Positions 34,416-45,400 of a DNA stretch of 64,000 nucleotides are shown here, piece by piece. Position 1 is the first letter of the stretch, and every line of letters begins with the position of its first letter. A model generated the notes under the pieces. That model ran no database searches. It was given only the letters and a program-made list of their open reading frames with translations, and was not told where the DNA came from. A program made the translations under genes and the position numbers. This DNA is from Deltaproteobacteria bacterium (GTDB lineage Bacteria; Myxococcota_A; Polyangia; HGW-17). The DNA is taken from assembly GCA_016937155.1 (NCBI GenBank), contig JAFGWM010000067.1, positions 1 to 64,000 on the forward strand, in the 5' to 3' direction.

Positions 34416-36176
34416 ATGACTGAAAATTTTTTTGTTTCACCAGAAATCAATTCCCTTATGACGGTATGTTCACCCGATGGAGTAATGATACTTAAAAACT
34501 GGAAGGTTTTTTCTTTTTCATCAAGTATCGCAGATATGTACGACTTTGATGAGGATGAATTTTCTGGTTTTGATTTTGGCGATCTTTTTTTCTGGGAATT
34601 AATGGATTTCAGATTAAGCGGATTGAAATCAAGATTCAACCAGAATGGTCGTATTCTTCTGGGAATTGATGCTGTTGGACTGAGAAGAGGTCAGAATACA
34701 TTCCCGGCGGTTATAAACATTTCCGGGTTTGGTGATTCTGAAGATTTCGCAGTGTGTATGATTAAAGACAAGAGTATCGAACTGAGAAATGAAAAAAGAC
34801 TTTTAGAGGAAAAAAGAGCTCTTGATGGATCGCTGCAGATTCAGAACAGAAAAATTGACGATCTTAATGCAAAACTTGAAAACTCCATTGAAAACACAAA
34901 AACTATTGAACGAAGAAGTGAAATTTATTCCAAAATAGTTAGTTATATTAATGCTGTATGGGATTTAGATATTCTATTATCCGGTTATCTGGATCTTCTG
35001 AGTGTTGTAGATATCAGTTACATATCAAGTATATATATTTACAATGAATCAACAGATATTTTTAAATTAAGAGCCTACAACGGTCTTAGAGATCAACCGG
35101 AAGAGTTCATAAAAGGATCAGACGGAATTCTCGGCCAGATAAAGAAGCATAGACGAACCATCCAGACAAAATATCTAGATGATGAGAGCAGTTTTGTTTT
35201 ATGGACACCTCTAGGGCCATGGACTCCTGGCAGTGTACTGTCATTTCCCATTGAATACCGTGGTGATTTTCTTGGAGTTATATCTCTTGCTCTTGGCCAC
35301 ACAGCCCAACTGGAAGAGTTAAAATTTCTGGAAACTCTCATCACTCACCTTGGGATAGGTATCAATAATCTTAACCAGTATACAAGTCTCAAAGAACTGG
35401 CTGAGAAACTTCATCATCAGACAATTGAAATTGAAGGAAAAAATAAACTTCTGGAGCAATCATCCAGAATGAAATCTGTCTTTCTTGCCAACATGTCTCA
35501 TGAATTTAAAACCCCTCTTAACTCAATTATAGGCTTCAGCGAAATTCTCAGAGACGGTGTTATCGGGGCTCTTTCAGAAAAGCAGATTGAAATAACATCT
35601 GACATTTACACCGCCGGAATTCATCTGCTGACTCTGGTAAATGATCTCATTGCCCTCAGTAAAATTGAAGGTGGAAAGCTTGAACTGGAAGTGAGTCTTT
35701 TCCATTTTCAATCAAGTATGAGAGGTGAATTTCAGGTCTGGGAAGAACGTTCTCAGCGTCATAGCCAGACAATGGTTATTAATCAACCCGTCAAACCTTT
35801 GTTTCTCAGAGCTGACGAAATTAAAATTCGACAGATCATTTCAGGACTGTTGTCAAATGCAGTAAAGTTCAGCAGAAAAGGCGGAAAAATAACTATTGAT
35901 ATTTCTGAAGAAAATTACTGCTTTGTTTTTACTGTGCGTGATGAGGGCATAGGAATTGATCAGAAAAATTTTTCTATGATATTTGATCCTTTTCAGCAGG
36001 TGACTAATGGTGAAACACTTCCATCAGGAGGAGCTGGACTTGGGCTTACCCTTACCAAAAAGTTTGTTGAACTTCATAAAGGAAACATAGAGCTGGAATC
36101 TGAACTTGGTAAAGGAAGTCTTTTTAAGGTAACAATTCCTGATATTATTGTTGAATCTGATCCAGGCTCTGTATGA
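34416..36176 (+). CDS. Soluble sensor histidine kinase (PAS-like, GAF, HisKA, HATPase)
   Basis: A 586-residue cytoplasmic kinase without TM helices. A PAS-like N-terminus (about 1-125) is followed by a coiled coil, a GAF-like domain (about 170-325), HisKA with phosphoacceptor His in MSHEFKTPLN, and an HATPase_c domain with N box (LLSNAVKFS), DEGIGID and GAGLGL. It probably phosphorylates the adjacent receiver-HD-GYP protein. The gap to that gene is 24 bases, consistent with one operon. Confidence 0.92.
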   Translation: MTENFFVSPEINSLMTVCSPDGVMILKNWKVFSFSSSIADMYDFDEDEFSGFDFGDLFFWELMDFRLSGLKSRFNQNGRILLGIDAVGLRRGQNTFPAVINISGFGDSEDFAVCMIKDKSIELRNEKRLLEEKRALDGSLQIQNRKIDDLNAKLENSIENTKTIERRSEIYSKIVSYINAVWDLDILLSGYLDLLSVVDISYISSIYIYNESTDIFKLRAYNGLRDQPEEFIKGSDGILGQIKKHRRTIQTKYLDDESSFVLWTPLGPWTPGSVLSFPIEYRGDFLGVISLALGHTAQLEELKFLETLITHLGIGINNLNQYTSLKELAEKLHHQTIEIEGKNKLLEQSSRMKSVFLANMSHEFKTPLNSIIGFSEILRDGVIGALSEKQIEITSDIYTAGIHLLTLVNDLIALSKIEGGKLELEVSLFHFQSSMRGEFQVWEERSQRHSQTMVINQPVKPLFLRADEIKIRQIISGLLSNAVKFSRKGGKITIDISEENYCFVFTVRDEGIGIDQKNFSMIFDPFQQVTNGETLPSGGAGLGLTLTKKFVELHKGNIELESELGKGSLFKVTIPDIIVESDPGSV

Positions 36177-36181
36177 CCTGT

Positions 36182-36215
36182 CAGGTTCTCAATGGACCTG
36201 CTTTACTTTTCCTTA
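36182..36215 (+). terminator. Weak terminator after the histidine kinase
   Basis: CAGGT (36182-36186) and ACCTG (36196-36200) form a short stem followed by a T-rich stretch (CTTTACTTTTCCTT). The stem is only 5 base pairs and the T tract is interrupted. Confidence 0.35.
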
Positions 36216-36319
36216 ATTTTCTAATTTATTTCATAAAGATAACCTTAATAAGTGCTAAAATATAAAATTCTGGCAGATCTCTTTAAAGCAAAATGCTGTT
36301 GATTTCAAACAATTTTCCA

Positions 36320-36348
36320 TTGCGACAAAATAGCAAGTATGATATAAA
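36320..36348 (+). promoter_or_regulatory. Promoter of the giant TPR gene
   Basis: TTGCGA (36320-36325) and TATAAA (36343-36348) are spaced by 17 bases. The predicted leader is about 88 nt and includes a small inverted repeat (AACTC/GAGTT). This is one of the best promoter matches in the window. Confidence 0.6.
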
Positions 36349-36442
36349 TAGCGCTCTTTGAAACTCTTTGATAAATAAGGAGTTCTACAAATCTGGACGT
36401 TAGTGCACAACAGATATTGTTGTTTCCATAATGGAGGTTCCC

Positions 36443-39400
36443 GTGGCAGACTTCAGAGTAGAAGATCTCATTGTAACGCTTGATGAAACCCATGAAGGTG
36501 ATGTTGCTGAATGGCTTGGAAAAGCCGAAGAATTTGAATCGGAAGGCAACCTGCCTAAAGCTCTTGATGCGTACAACCGTGCAGTAAGAGCTGCAGATGA
36601 TTCCCTCGTTATTCCGAGGCTCAAACAGGCTGAAATCTTTTTACAGATGGAAAGATGGAATCAGTATGTTGATGCTCTCAATGATGTTTCAAAACGTCTA
36701 TCTGACGAAATGATCGAAGAAAAAGTGGGACTCCTGAAAATTACTGTTCCTATTCTCAGGGACAAAATGAACATTGCGCCAAAAGTGCTTGATGCCTATA
36801 AGCGTATTCTGGAAATCAAGCCTGATGATGAAGAGTCATTCAACGAACTTGTTGATATGATAACATCAATGAAAAGATGGCCGGATCTTGTCAAGCTTTA
36901 CAATTCAAAACTTGAGACACTCACTGATGAATATGACAAGATTCCTGTTCTCTCAGAAATTGCACGCATCTATAACGATGAAATGCACAACAAAAGAGAA
37001 GGGGTAAAGGCATATGAAGCACTTCTTGAAGTGGATCCCCACAATGAAAGTGCCATTTCCAATCTCAAGGAAATGTATGAGCAGGGAAGAGACTATGATA
37101 ATCTCATAGCACTGTATAAACGAGAAATGGAAACCATATCCGACGGTGATGAACTCCGTGAAAAATCACTGGAACTTGCTCAGATGGCTTCCACCAGAAT
37201 AAGAACTCCGGAAACACTGATGGAACTATGGAACAACGTTATTGAAGTTGATCCTGACAATCTTGAAGCCATGGAAAATCTTGAGAGTCTCTATGACAGG
37301 GCAAAAGATTACGAAAATATGGTTCTGATCAGCGAAAAAATGCTGGAAATTCTTTTTGATGACAAAAAGAAAATTGATGTATGTACAAAACTTGCCCCGA
37401 TTTACCAAGATAAACTTGAAGACAATATAAAAGCTATAAACACATGGAAAATCCTCCTTGAACTTGATTCTCAGAACCGAAGAGCTCAGGATGCACTGAA
37501 AAAACTTCTGGTGGATGTCAAAGCCTGGGATGAACTGGAACTTCTATTCACAGAATGGGATAAACTTGAGGAATACATCAGAATTATAAGCAAGGAATCA
37601 GATCATCAGGATACAGATGAAGGAAAACTTGATCTTCTTTTCCGCGAAGCTCGTATCTGGAGAGAAAATCTGGATAAAAGCGACAGGGCTATGAAGGCCT
37701 ATGAAAAAATACTGAGTGTTGACGATAATAATCTCGAATCAGCTCAGGCTCTCATCGATCTTTATATCGAAAGCAACCAGCATAGAAAACTTCCTCAGGT
37801 TCTGGAAATCAGAATTAATCATACTGAGGATGAATACACAAAAAGAGAGCGGATGGAGGAACTTGCAGGGATCTACGAAGAACATTTGAGAGATAAGGAT
37901 TCCGCATTTACCTGGTATCTGGAGGCCTTCGCTCAGGAACCTCAAAGAGAAGAAAATCGTCTCAAACTTGAAGATCTTGCTTCAGGTGTAAAAGAGGGAT
38001 GGAATAAAGTTGTTAAGGCTTATGAAGAAAGTCTTGAAAGCTTTTCAAACCCTGCTGATTCACTACCTCTCCTGCAGGTAGTGGCGAAAGCTCAGGAAGA
38101 AGAACTCAAGGATTCCGATGCAACACTGCTGACATGCAAAAAAATTCTCGAACTTGATCCTTCAAACAACTCCGCCTTAGATGGATGTGAGCGTATTTAC
38201 AGAGAAAAACAAAAATGGGAAGAGCTTCTGGAAATATACTCCCAAAAAATAGAACTCGCTTTTGAAGAAGAGGAAAAAAAGGATCTTTTCTGGAAAAAAG
38301 CTGAAATTTTTGATTCCCTGCTGGAAAAACCAGATGAAGCTATTGACTGTTATCTTGCTGTTCTGGATTTCATACCCGGTCATATTGAATCTCTTAGCCA
38401 GCTTGATGCCCTGTATCTGAGACTTGAAAATTGGCAGGAACTCAGTGATGTCATAGAGAAAGAACTTGATCTGGCATTTGATGATACCGATGCCCGAGTG
38501 AGTCTGAAATTCAGATGGTCCGTAATTCAGGAGTCCCATCTTGAAAATGTGAACGATGCAGTGGAAGGATATCGTGAAGTACTCGATCTTGAAAATGGTC
38601 ATGAGGGTGCCAGAGCTAATCTTGAAAAACACCTTTCTGATGAAGATATTTTTATAAAAAGATCCAGTGCCGATATACTGGAACCCATTTATGAACTTAT
38701 GGGAGAATTTGAAAATCTAGTCAAAGTTCACGAAATTCAGGCTGAAACAGAAGATGATCCGGAAAAAACCCTTGAACTGCTTTTGACAATCGGAAAAATA
38801 TGGGCAGAAAACATTGGTGAACCGGCAAAAGCTTTTGACGCACTCAGTAGAGCATCTGTATTCAATCCTGAAAGTCAGGAGGCCCGTTCCAGACTTGAAT
38901 CTATTTCTGAAATTGAGGATAAATGGGCGGATACATTGGCTGTTTATAAAAAAATTCTTGAATCAGAGGATTTATCTGATGATGTTAAAAAGGAAATTAG
39001 CATAAGAGCTGCTCAGATAGCTTATGAAAAACTGGATCTTGAAGATGATTCGATATCATTTTATTCCAGTGCCCTTCTTATTCAGCCTGACAACGAAGAA
39101 GTGCTGAATGCTCTTGAGCTTCTTTACGGGCAGAGTGAAAAATGGGAAGAACTTCTTGAAATTAGCCGCAAACAGCTTGAACTTGCCTTTGAAGTTGATA
39201 AAAGGCAGGCTTTGAGATTCAGGTGTGGTGAACTTCTTGATTCCAATCTTGACAGACCAAAAGAAGCAGTAAGTGTTTATGAAGAAATTCTCGGAGAAGA
39301 ACATGAGAACCTCACTGCCCTGCATGCTCTTGATGTCCTTTATCAGAAGCTTGAACAGTGGAGTGAGCTTGCAGACAATCTCACAAGACAACTGGAGCTG

Positions 39401-42400
39401 GCTTTTGAGATTGATACTCAAAGTGAACTTCTCAGAAGACTGGCGGTTCTTCAGCATGAGAAACTTGATGAAACTGTTATTGCAATTGAAACCTGGAAAA
39501 AAGCTCTTGATCTGAATAACGAAGATGAATCAGTTATAAAAAGTCTGGAATCACTTCTCACCGATGAGGATAACTCATTAAGTGTAGCCAAAATTCTTGA
39601 GCCGGTATACAAAGTTCTCGGTAGATGGGAAAATCTTATCCGTACATACGAAATAATGAAAGCGGCCAGTTTTGATCCTTATGAGCAGATTGAGCTACTT
39701 TATCGTATTGCTACAATTTATGAGGACAGTGTAGAAAAACCCGAAAGTGCCTTCGATGCATTTTCACGGGCATTCAGAATTGATCCCACAAAAATTGAGA
39801 CGATTGAGCAACTGGAGAGACTGTCAATGAGCCTTTCCAACTGGGAATCTCTGTTTGAACTCTATGAAGAAAAAATTTCCAGTGGAGATGACATTGAAAT
39901 AGCTCTAAATCTTCAGACCAGAATTGCTCAACTTTTGTCAACTGCAGTTGGGGATATTGATAGAGCAGCAAAGGCCTATGAAAAACTTCTGGAGATTAAA
40001 CCTGATCATATTCCTGCAGTAGATGCACTTGAGCAGCTTTTCCTTGAAAATGGTGATACTCAAAAGATGGTTGAAGCCATTCTCAAAAAAGTTGAACTCG
40101 TGTACGATCCCGATGAGAAAAAGCAACTGGCGTTCCGTGCAGCTGATATTCAACTGAATCAACTCGAGAAAAAAGAAGATGCTATCAGCACCTACAGACT
40201 GATTCTTGAGATTGATGATACCGATTTTGATGCACTCCAAAATCTCGAAGCTATTTTTGTTCAGGACGGAGACTGGGAAAACCTTAAGGACGTTTACGCA
40301 AGAAAGGCTGATCTTGCTCCTTCTATGGATGAAAAGAAAAATATGCTTTATATCCTTGGTCAGGTATATGACGAGGAAATCAAAGATCTGGACAAGGCAA
40401 TTGAAACATATGAGAGAGTTCTGGATGAAGATCCTGTTGATGATGTTGCACTTCAGAGACTTGATAATCTGTATGAGAGAGCCGAGAAATGGCAGGAACT
40501 CATCAACATTCTTGAAATAGAAATTCAGAATGCAATGAGTGACGGTGAAGTTGCCTCCATAAAACTCAGACTTGGTCAGATTCACGAATTAAAACTTTCA
40601 GATGTCTCCACTGCTGTCCCTGTATACGGTGAAGCTCTTTCCCTTGATGACAACAATTCTGAGATAATAGTTAATATAACAAGGGTTATGAATGGTGGTG
40701 AGGCTGATACAGAGATAGAATATTCACCGGAAGATCGTCTTGGTGCCGCAAATCTCCTTGATACTTATTATTCAAGAGTCATGGAACCGGAAAATCTGGT
40801 GAGTGTACTCAATGTTATGGTTGATCAACTGGAGGACAGTTATGAAAAAGTTGTTCAACTTCATCGTCTTGTTGAGATCCATGAACTTCAACTTAATAAT
40901 CATGAAAACGCAAGAAATGACATGGGAAGAGCCATTCTTTTAGACTGGCGCAATGAAACAACTCTTTCTGAAATAGAACGTTTGAGTGGAATTGCCGGTG
41001 ACTGGAACTGGCTGATTGCAAAATATGATGAAGTACTCGGACTTTGTGAAGATGATGAGGATAGGATTTTCTTCCAGATTCTCATTACCAGAGTTTTTGA
41101 AGACGAACTGCAGTTACTTGAAAACGCAACTGCCAGACTGGTCAAAGTTCTGGAAATTGATCCCGAGAATGAAAAAGCACTGCGTGGTCTGGACCGTCTT
41201 TATGACAAACAGTCCATGTATGATGAACTAACTGAAATTCTTCGTAAAGAAATTGAGATTATAAATGATCCAATGGAAATACTTGGGTTCAGAAGCCGAC
41301 TTGCACAGTTGCTTGTTGATCATCTTCAAAAACCACAGGATGCAGTAATTGCATACAAGGAATTACTTGAAGAAGCTCCTGACTTTGCAGGAGCAAGGGA
41401 TGGACTGGAGCAACTCCTTAAAGCCGGTGTTGTTCCTTCAGAAATATATCAGATTCTCGAACCCTTATACAGGGGTGATTCCGATTGGGAAAGACTTGTA
41501 GAAATATCAGAAGTCAATCTCACATTCATTGAAGATGCATTTGAAAGAGTTTCAATGCTGAAAATCATCTGTGATCTTCATGAAAACTATCTTGCTGATC
41601 CTGAAGCCGCTTTCAAGACCTATGCTAGGGCTTTTGCAGAAACAGCAGAAGACATGGAAGTCAATGAAAGACTTGAAGAACTCGCTATGAGTCTTGCAAT
41701 GTGGCCTGATCTTACTGTTGTATATCAACAGGGTGCTGAACGCGAAAGAAACTTTGCCCTGATCAATCCTGATGAGGCTGAAGATCACAACATTCTTTCA
41801 ATAAACATATGGCTTAAATGCGCAAGAGTTTTTGAAGAAGAGATCCATGATCCGGCAGGTGCTGAAAATTCAAACCTTCAGGTTCTGGAGATTGATCCTG
41901 TAAACTTCACATCTCTTGAAAGTCTCGATAGAATTTATATTGAAAACATGATGTATCCAGAATTGAGCGGAATTCTTTCCAGAAGAGCCGAGGCCAGTGA
42001 AGATGATTATGATCGTGTAAATTTCTATTTCAGACTTGCAAAACTGGAAGAAGAACAACTGGGGAACATAGATAAAGCAGTATCAGCTCTTGAACATGTT
42101 GTCTCTGTGGAAAATGATAACATAGAGGGGCTTGAGGGCCTGGAAAGATTGCATTTCCAGAGTGCTAACTGGAAAGATCTCTATCATGTTTATGAGAGAA
42201 TGACTAAAGCAGTCACCAGCGATGATGAAATCAGTGAAGCGCTGAGTCGAATGGCTAAATTATCCAGTGACGGACTTTCAGATCCGGTAAATGCCAAGGG
42301 ATTATGGCTGAAAGTTCTTGATCTTAGAGGTGAAGATCCACGAGCACTGGGAGAACTTGCTGTTTTAGCTGAAAATGATGAGAACTGGGATGCAACTGTC

Positions 42401-45400
42401 GACTTCCTGGACAGAATCACTCAGGCTTCATACGAAACTTCTGAACAGATCAATGCATATCTCAGTCTGGGTCGCGTATGTCTCGAAAAACTTTCTGATC
42501 ACAGAAGAGCAATGGATGCTTACCTCAATGTTCGCAGTATGGACTCTGTCAACATTGAAGCGCTTGAAAGACTTGCCTACATTTACAATGAAAGCCAAGC
42601 ATGGGAAGAACTTGTTGAAGTTCTTGAGGCTCTTGTCAGTGCAGGTAATGAGTCTCTCGGTACTTTAAAATTAAGAAATCGCTTTGCTCAAATAGGACAT
42701 ATCGAAAAAGAGTACCTCGTTAGAATTGACAGGGCTATAGACGCATGGGAGAGAGTTCTGTCCATTCAACCTGGAGATAAAGAAGCTCTTGATGCTCTTG
42801 AAATTTTATATACTCAGGAAGAAAACTGGGGTAGTACCATCCGTATTCTCGAGGAAAAACTCAAGGTTGCTCAGACAATTGATAATCAGAGAGAACTTCT
42901 GTTCCTCATTGCCGACATCTGGGAAAACAGAATGTACGGTAAGAGTGAAGCTGCTGATGCTTACTTCAGAATTCTTGCTCTTGACAAGATTAATACAAGG
43001 GCATTTGAAAATATCGAACGCCTTTACAAGGATCTTGAGCTCTGGGATAGACTGTCTGAGATATATCTCAAACGCTATGAAAATCTTGGCGGAATGGATG
43101 AGGATATCCCCGAAAACAACCAGGGTGAAATTGTTTCACTCCTTCAAAGATTAGCTGAGGTTTATGAGGATAAAAAGCATGATCGTGAGCAGGCTTTTGT
43201 TGCATTAAGCACTGCCTTCGATATTGAACCCACAAACAATATTACTGCTGAAAGACTTGAAAGAATTGCCGGCATTGAAGATAACTGGCAAGAACTTCTT
43301 GATATGTATGAAGAAGCAGTTGAACATGAAGATGACAGAAAGGTAAAATGTGATCTTCTTGTAAAAATGGGTAAGTGGTATGCTGATCAACTGGAGAACC
43401 TTGAAAAAGCATCTGAGGTTCTCAAGCAAGCTCTTAAACTTGATCCCAATTATGGCGGTGTCCATATTGTTCTTGCTGAAGTTCACAAGAAAAATGGCTC
43501 AATTGGAGAGTATATTGATGAACTCAAACGTGCTCTGGAGGTTGAAGAGGATCCAACCATAAGGTTTAAAGCAGCAAGCGAACTTGCTCATGTTCATGAA
43601 AAAGAGTTTGCTGATAATCAGGGAGCTATTCTTTACTACAGAGTCGCCCATGAAAGTTCTCCCACTGATCCGGTTCCCATTCAGGCCCTTGAAAGACTTC
43701 TGGAGTCAACTGAAAAATGGCGTGAACTTATTGATATTATACAGGAGCGCGTAACCGCTTCCACAAACGAAGAAGAAATAATAGATCTCAAAATTCGTAT
43801 TGCGGAACTTTATGATGATAGACGTGAAAGTCCCACAAAAGCTATCGAGACTCTGAATGAAATCCTCGAAATGAGAGAGGATCACCTCCCTGCAATGAGA
43901 TTCCTCGAAAGACTTTATGATAAAATCGGTGATATGGAGGAATATCTGAGTCTTCTTGAAAGACAGATGAACTTTGTTACAAACAGCGATGAACGTGTAA
44001 TGAAATATCATCAGATGGCGGCTGTCTGGGAAGAACATTACGAAAAAGTCGACAAGTCCATAGAGTGCTATGAAGCAATCCTCGAAATTAACGATAAGGA
44101 TGAGCAGGCATATCGAAATCTTGGCAGATACTACAGACAGGAAAAACGCTGGAGTGACTATATTGATATTCTCTATCGTCACGTAAACTCAACATTTGAT
44201 CCATCTGAAAAAGTCAGACTGTACAAGAGTGCAGCTGATGCTCTGGAACGTTATCTTGAAGAACCGGAAAGAGCAATTGATGCATATCTGGCAATTCTTG
44301 ATGAAGAGCCCAGAGATGTGGATGCTTTAACCGCTCTTTCAAGACTTTACGAGCAGCAGGGTAACTGGGAAAGAAGTCTTGACATCAGTCAGCAGCTCGT
44401 TGAACTTGTTGACGATGATCAGGTCAAAAAAGAACTCTATTTTAGACTTGGTAAGATAAGTGAAGAACAGCTTAACGATCATGATGAAGCTGAAAGACTC
44501 TATGCTGAAGCCCTTGCAATTGATCCATCTTTTGTTGGTGCTCTCAGAGAACTAAGTAGAATTTATGAGGATCGCGGAGACTGGATTAAAGCAAGCAGAA
44601 TGCTTGATACTGCAAAAGAGCATACTGCAAACATTGTTGATAAGGCTCAATATCTGTATCAAAGTGGTGTAATTTATTACGATCACCTTGAGGATCCACA
44701 AAAAGCTGAAGAACTTTTCTCTGAATGTCTGGAAATTGATCCGGAACATGTTGATGCCGCACTCAAGTATGTGGATATACTCTGGAAAAATGAAAAATAT
44801 TCCGAAATGTATTCTCACCTACAGATGCTTGTCAGAAAACTTAAGGCTCAGAACGCAGACAGAGATGTGATGGTTCAGATTTATTTCAGATATGGTACTT
44901 CCTGCCATAAAATGAATGAACTTGAAAAGGCACTTAAGGCATTCAATGAAGCTTTCATTCTTGAAAAAAGCTCACTGCCTATTCTTAAGGGTCTTGCAAG
45001 TGTTCACTATGCCCTTGAACAATGGGAAGAGGCTTTCTCTAAATTCAAACAGATTCTCGTACACCTTCAGGGGAGTGATGACACAGATCTTCAGACCGAG
45101 ATTTACTATAATCTTGGAAACATCAGATTTAAACAGAATGACCTTAGGAGAGCCCAGAATCTGTATGACAAAGCCCTTGAAATGAATCATCTTCACAGAC
45201 CCACCCTTGAAGCGATGGTTGAACTTTATGAAAAAGAACGCAATTTCAAGGCGGCAGCTGAAGTTAAACAGCAGATTATTGATGCAATGGAATACAGTGA
45301 AAAAGTTTCTGCGCTTCTTGATCTCGGAACCTACTTCAGAGAAAAAGTAAAAGATGACAAACTGGCAATAGAGGTTCTCTCGAAGGCCCTGGAAATTGAT

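Noticed and set aside
39938-40585. Minus-strand frame of 215 codons, one of many inside the giant gene
   Set aside because: Glu/Asp/Leu-rich coding sequence read backwards gives long Phe/Ile/Lys frames; none has a plausible start or known domain.
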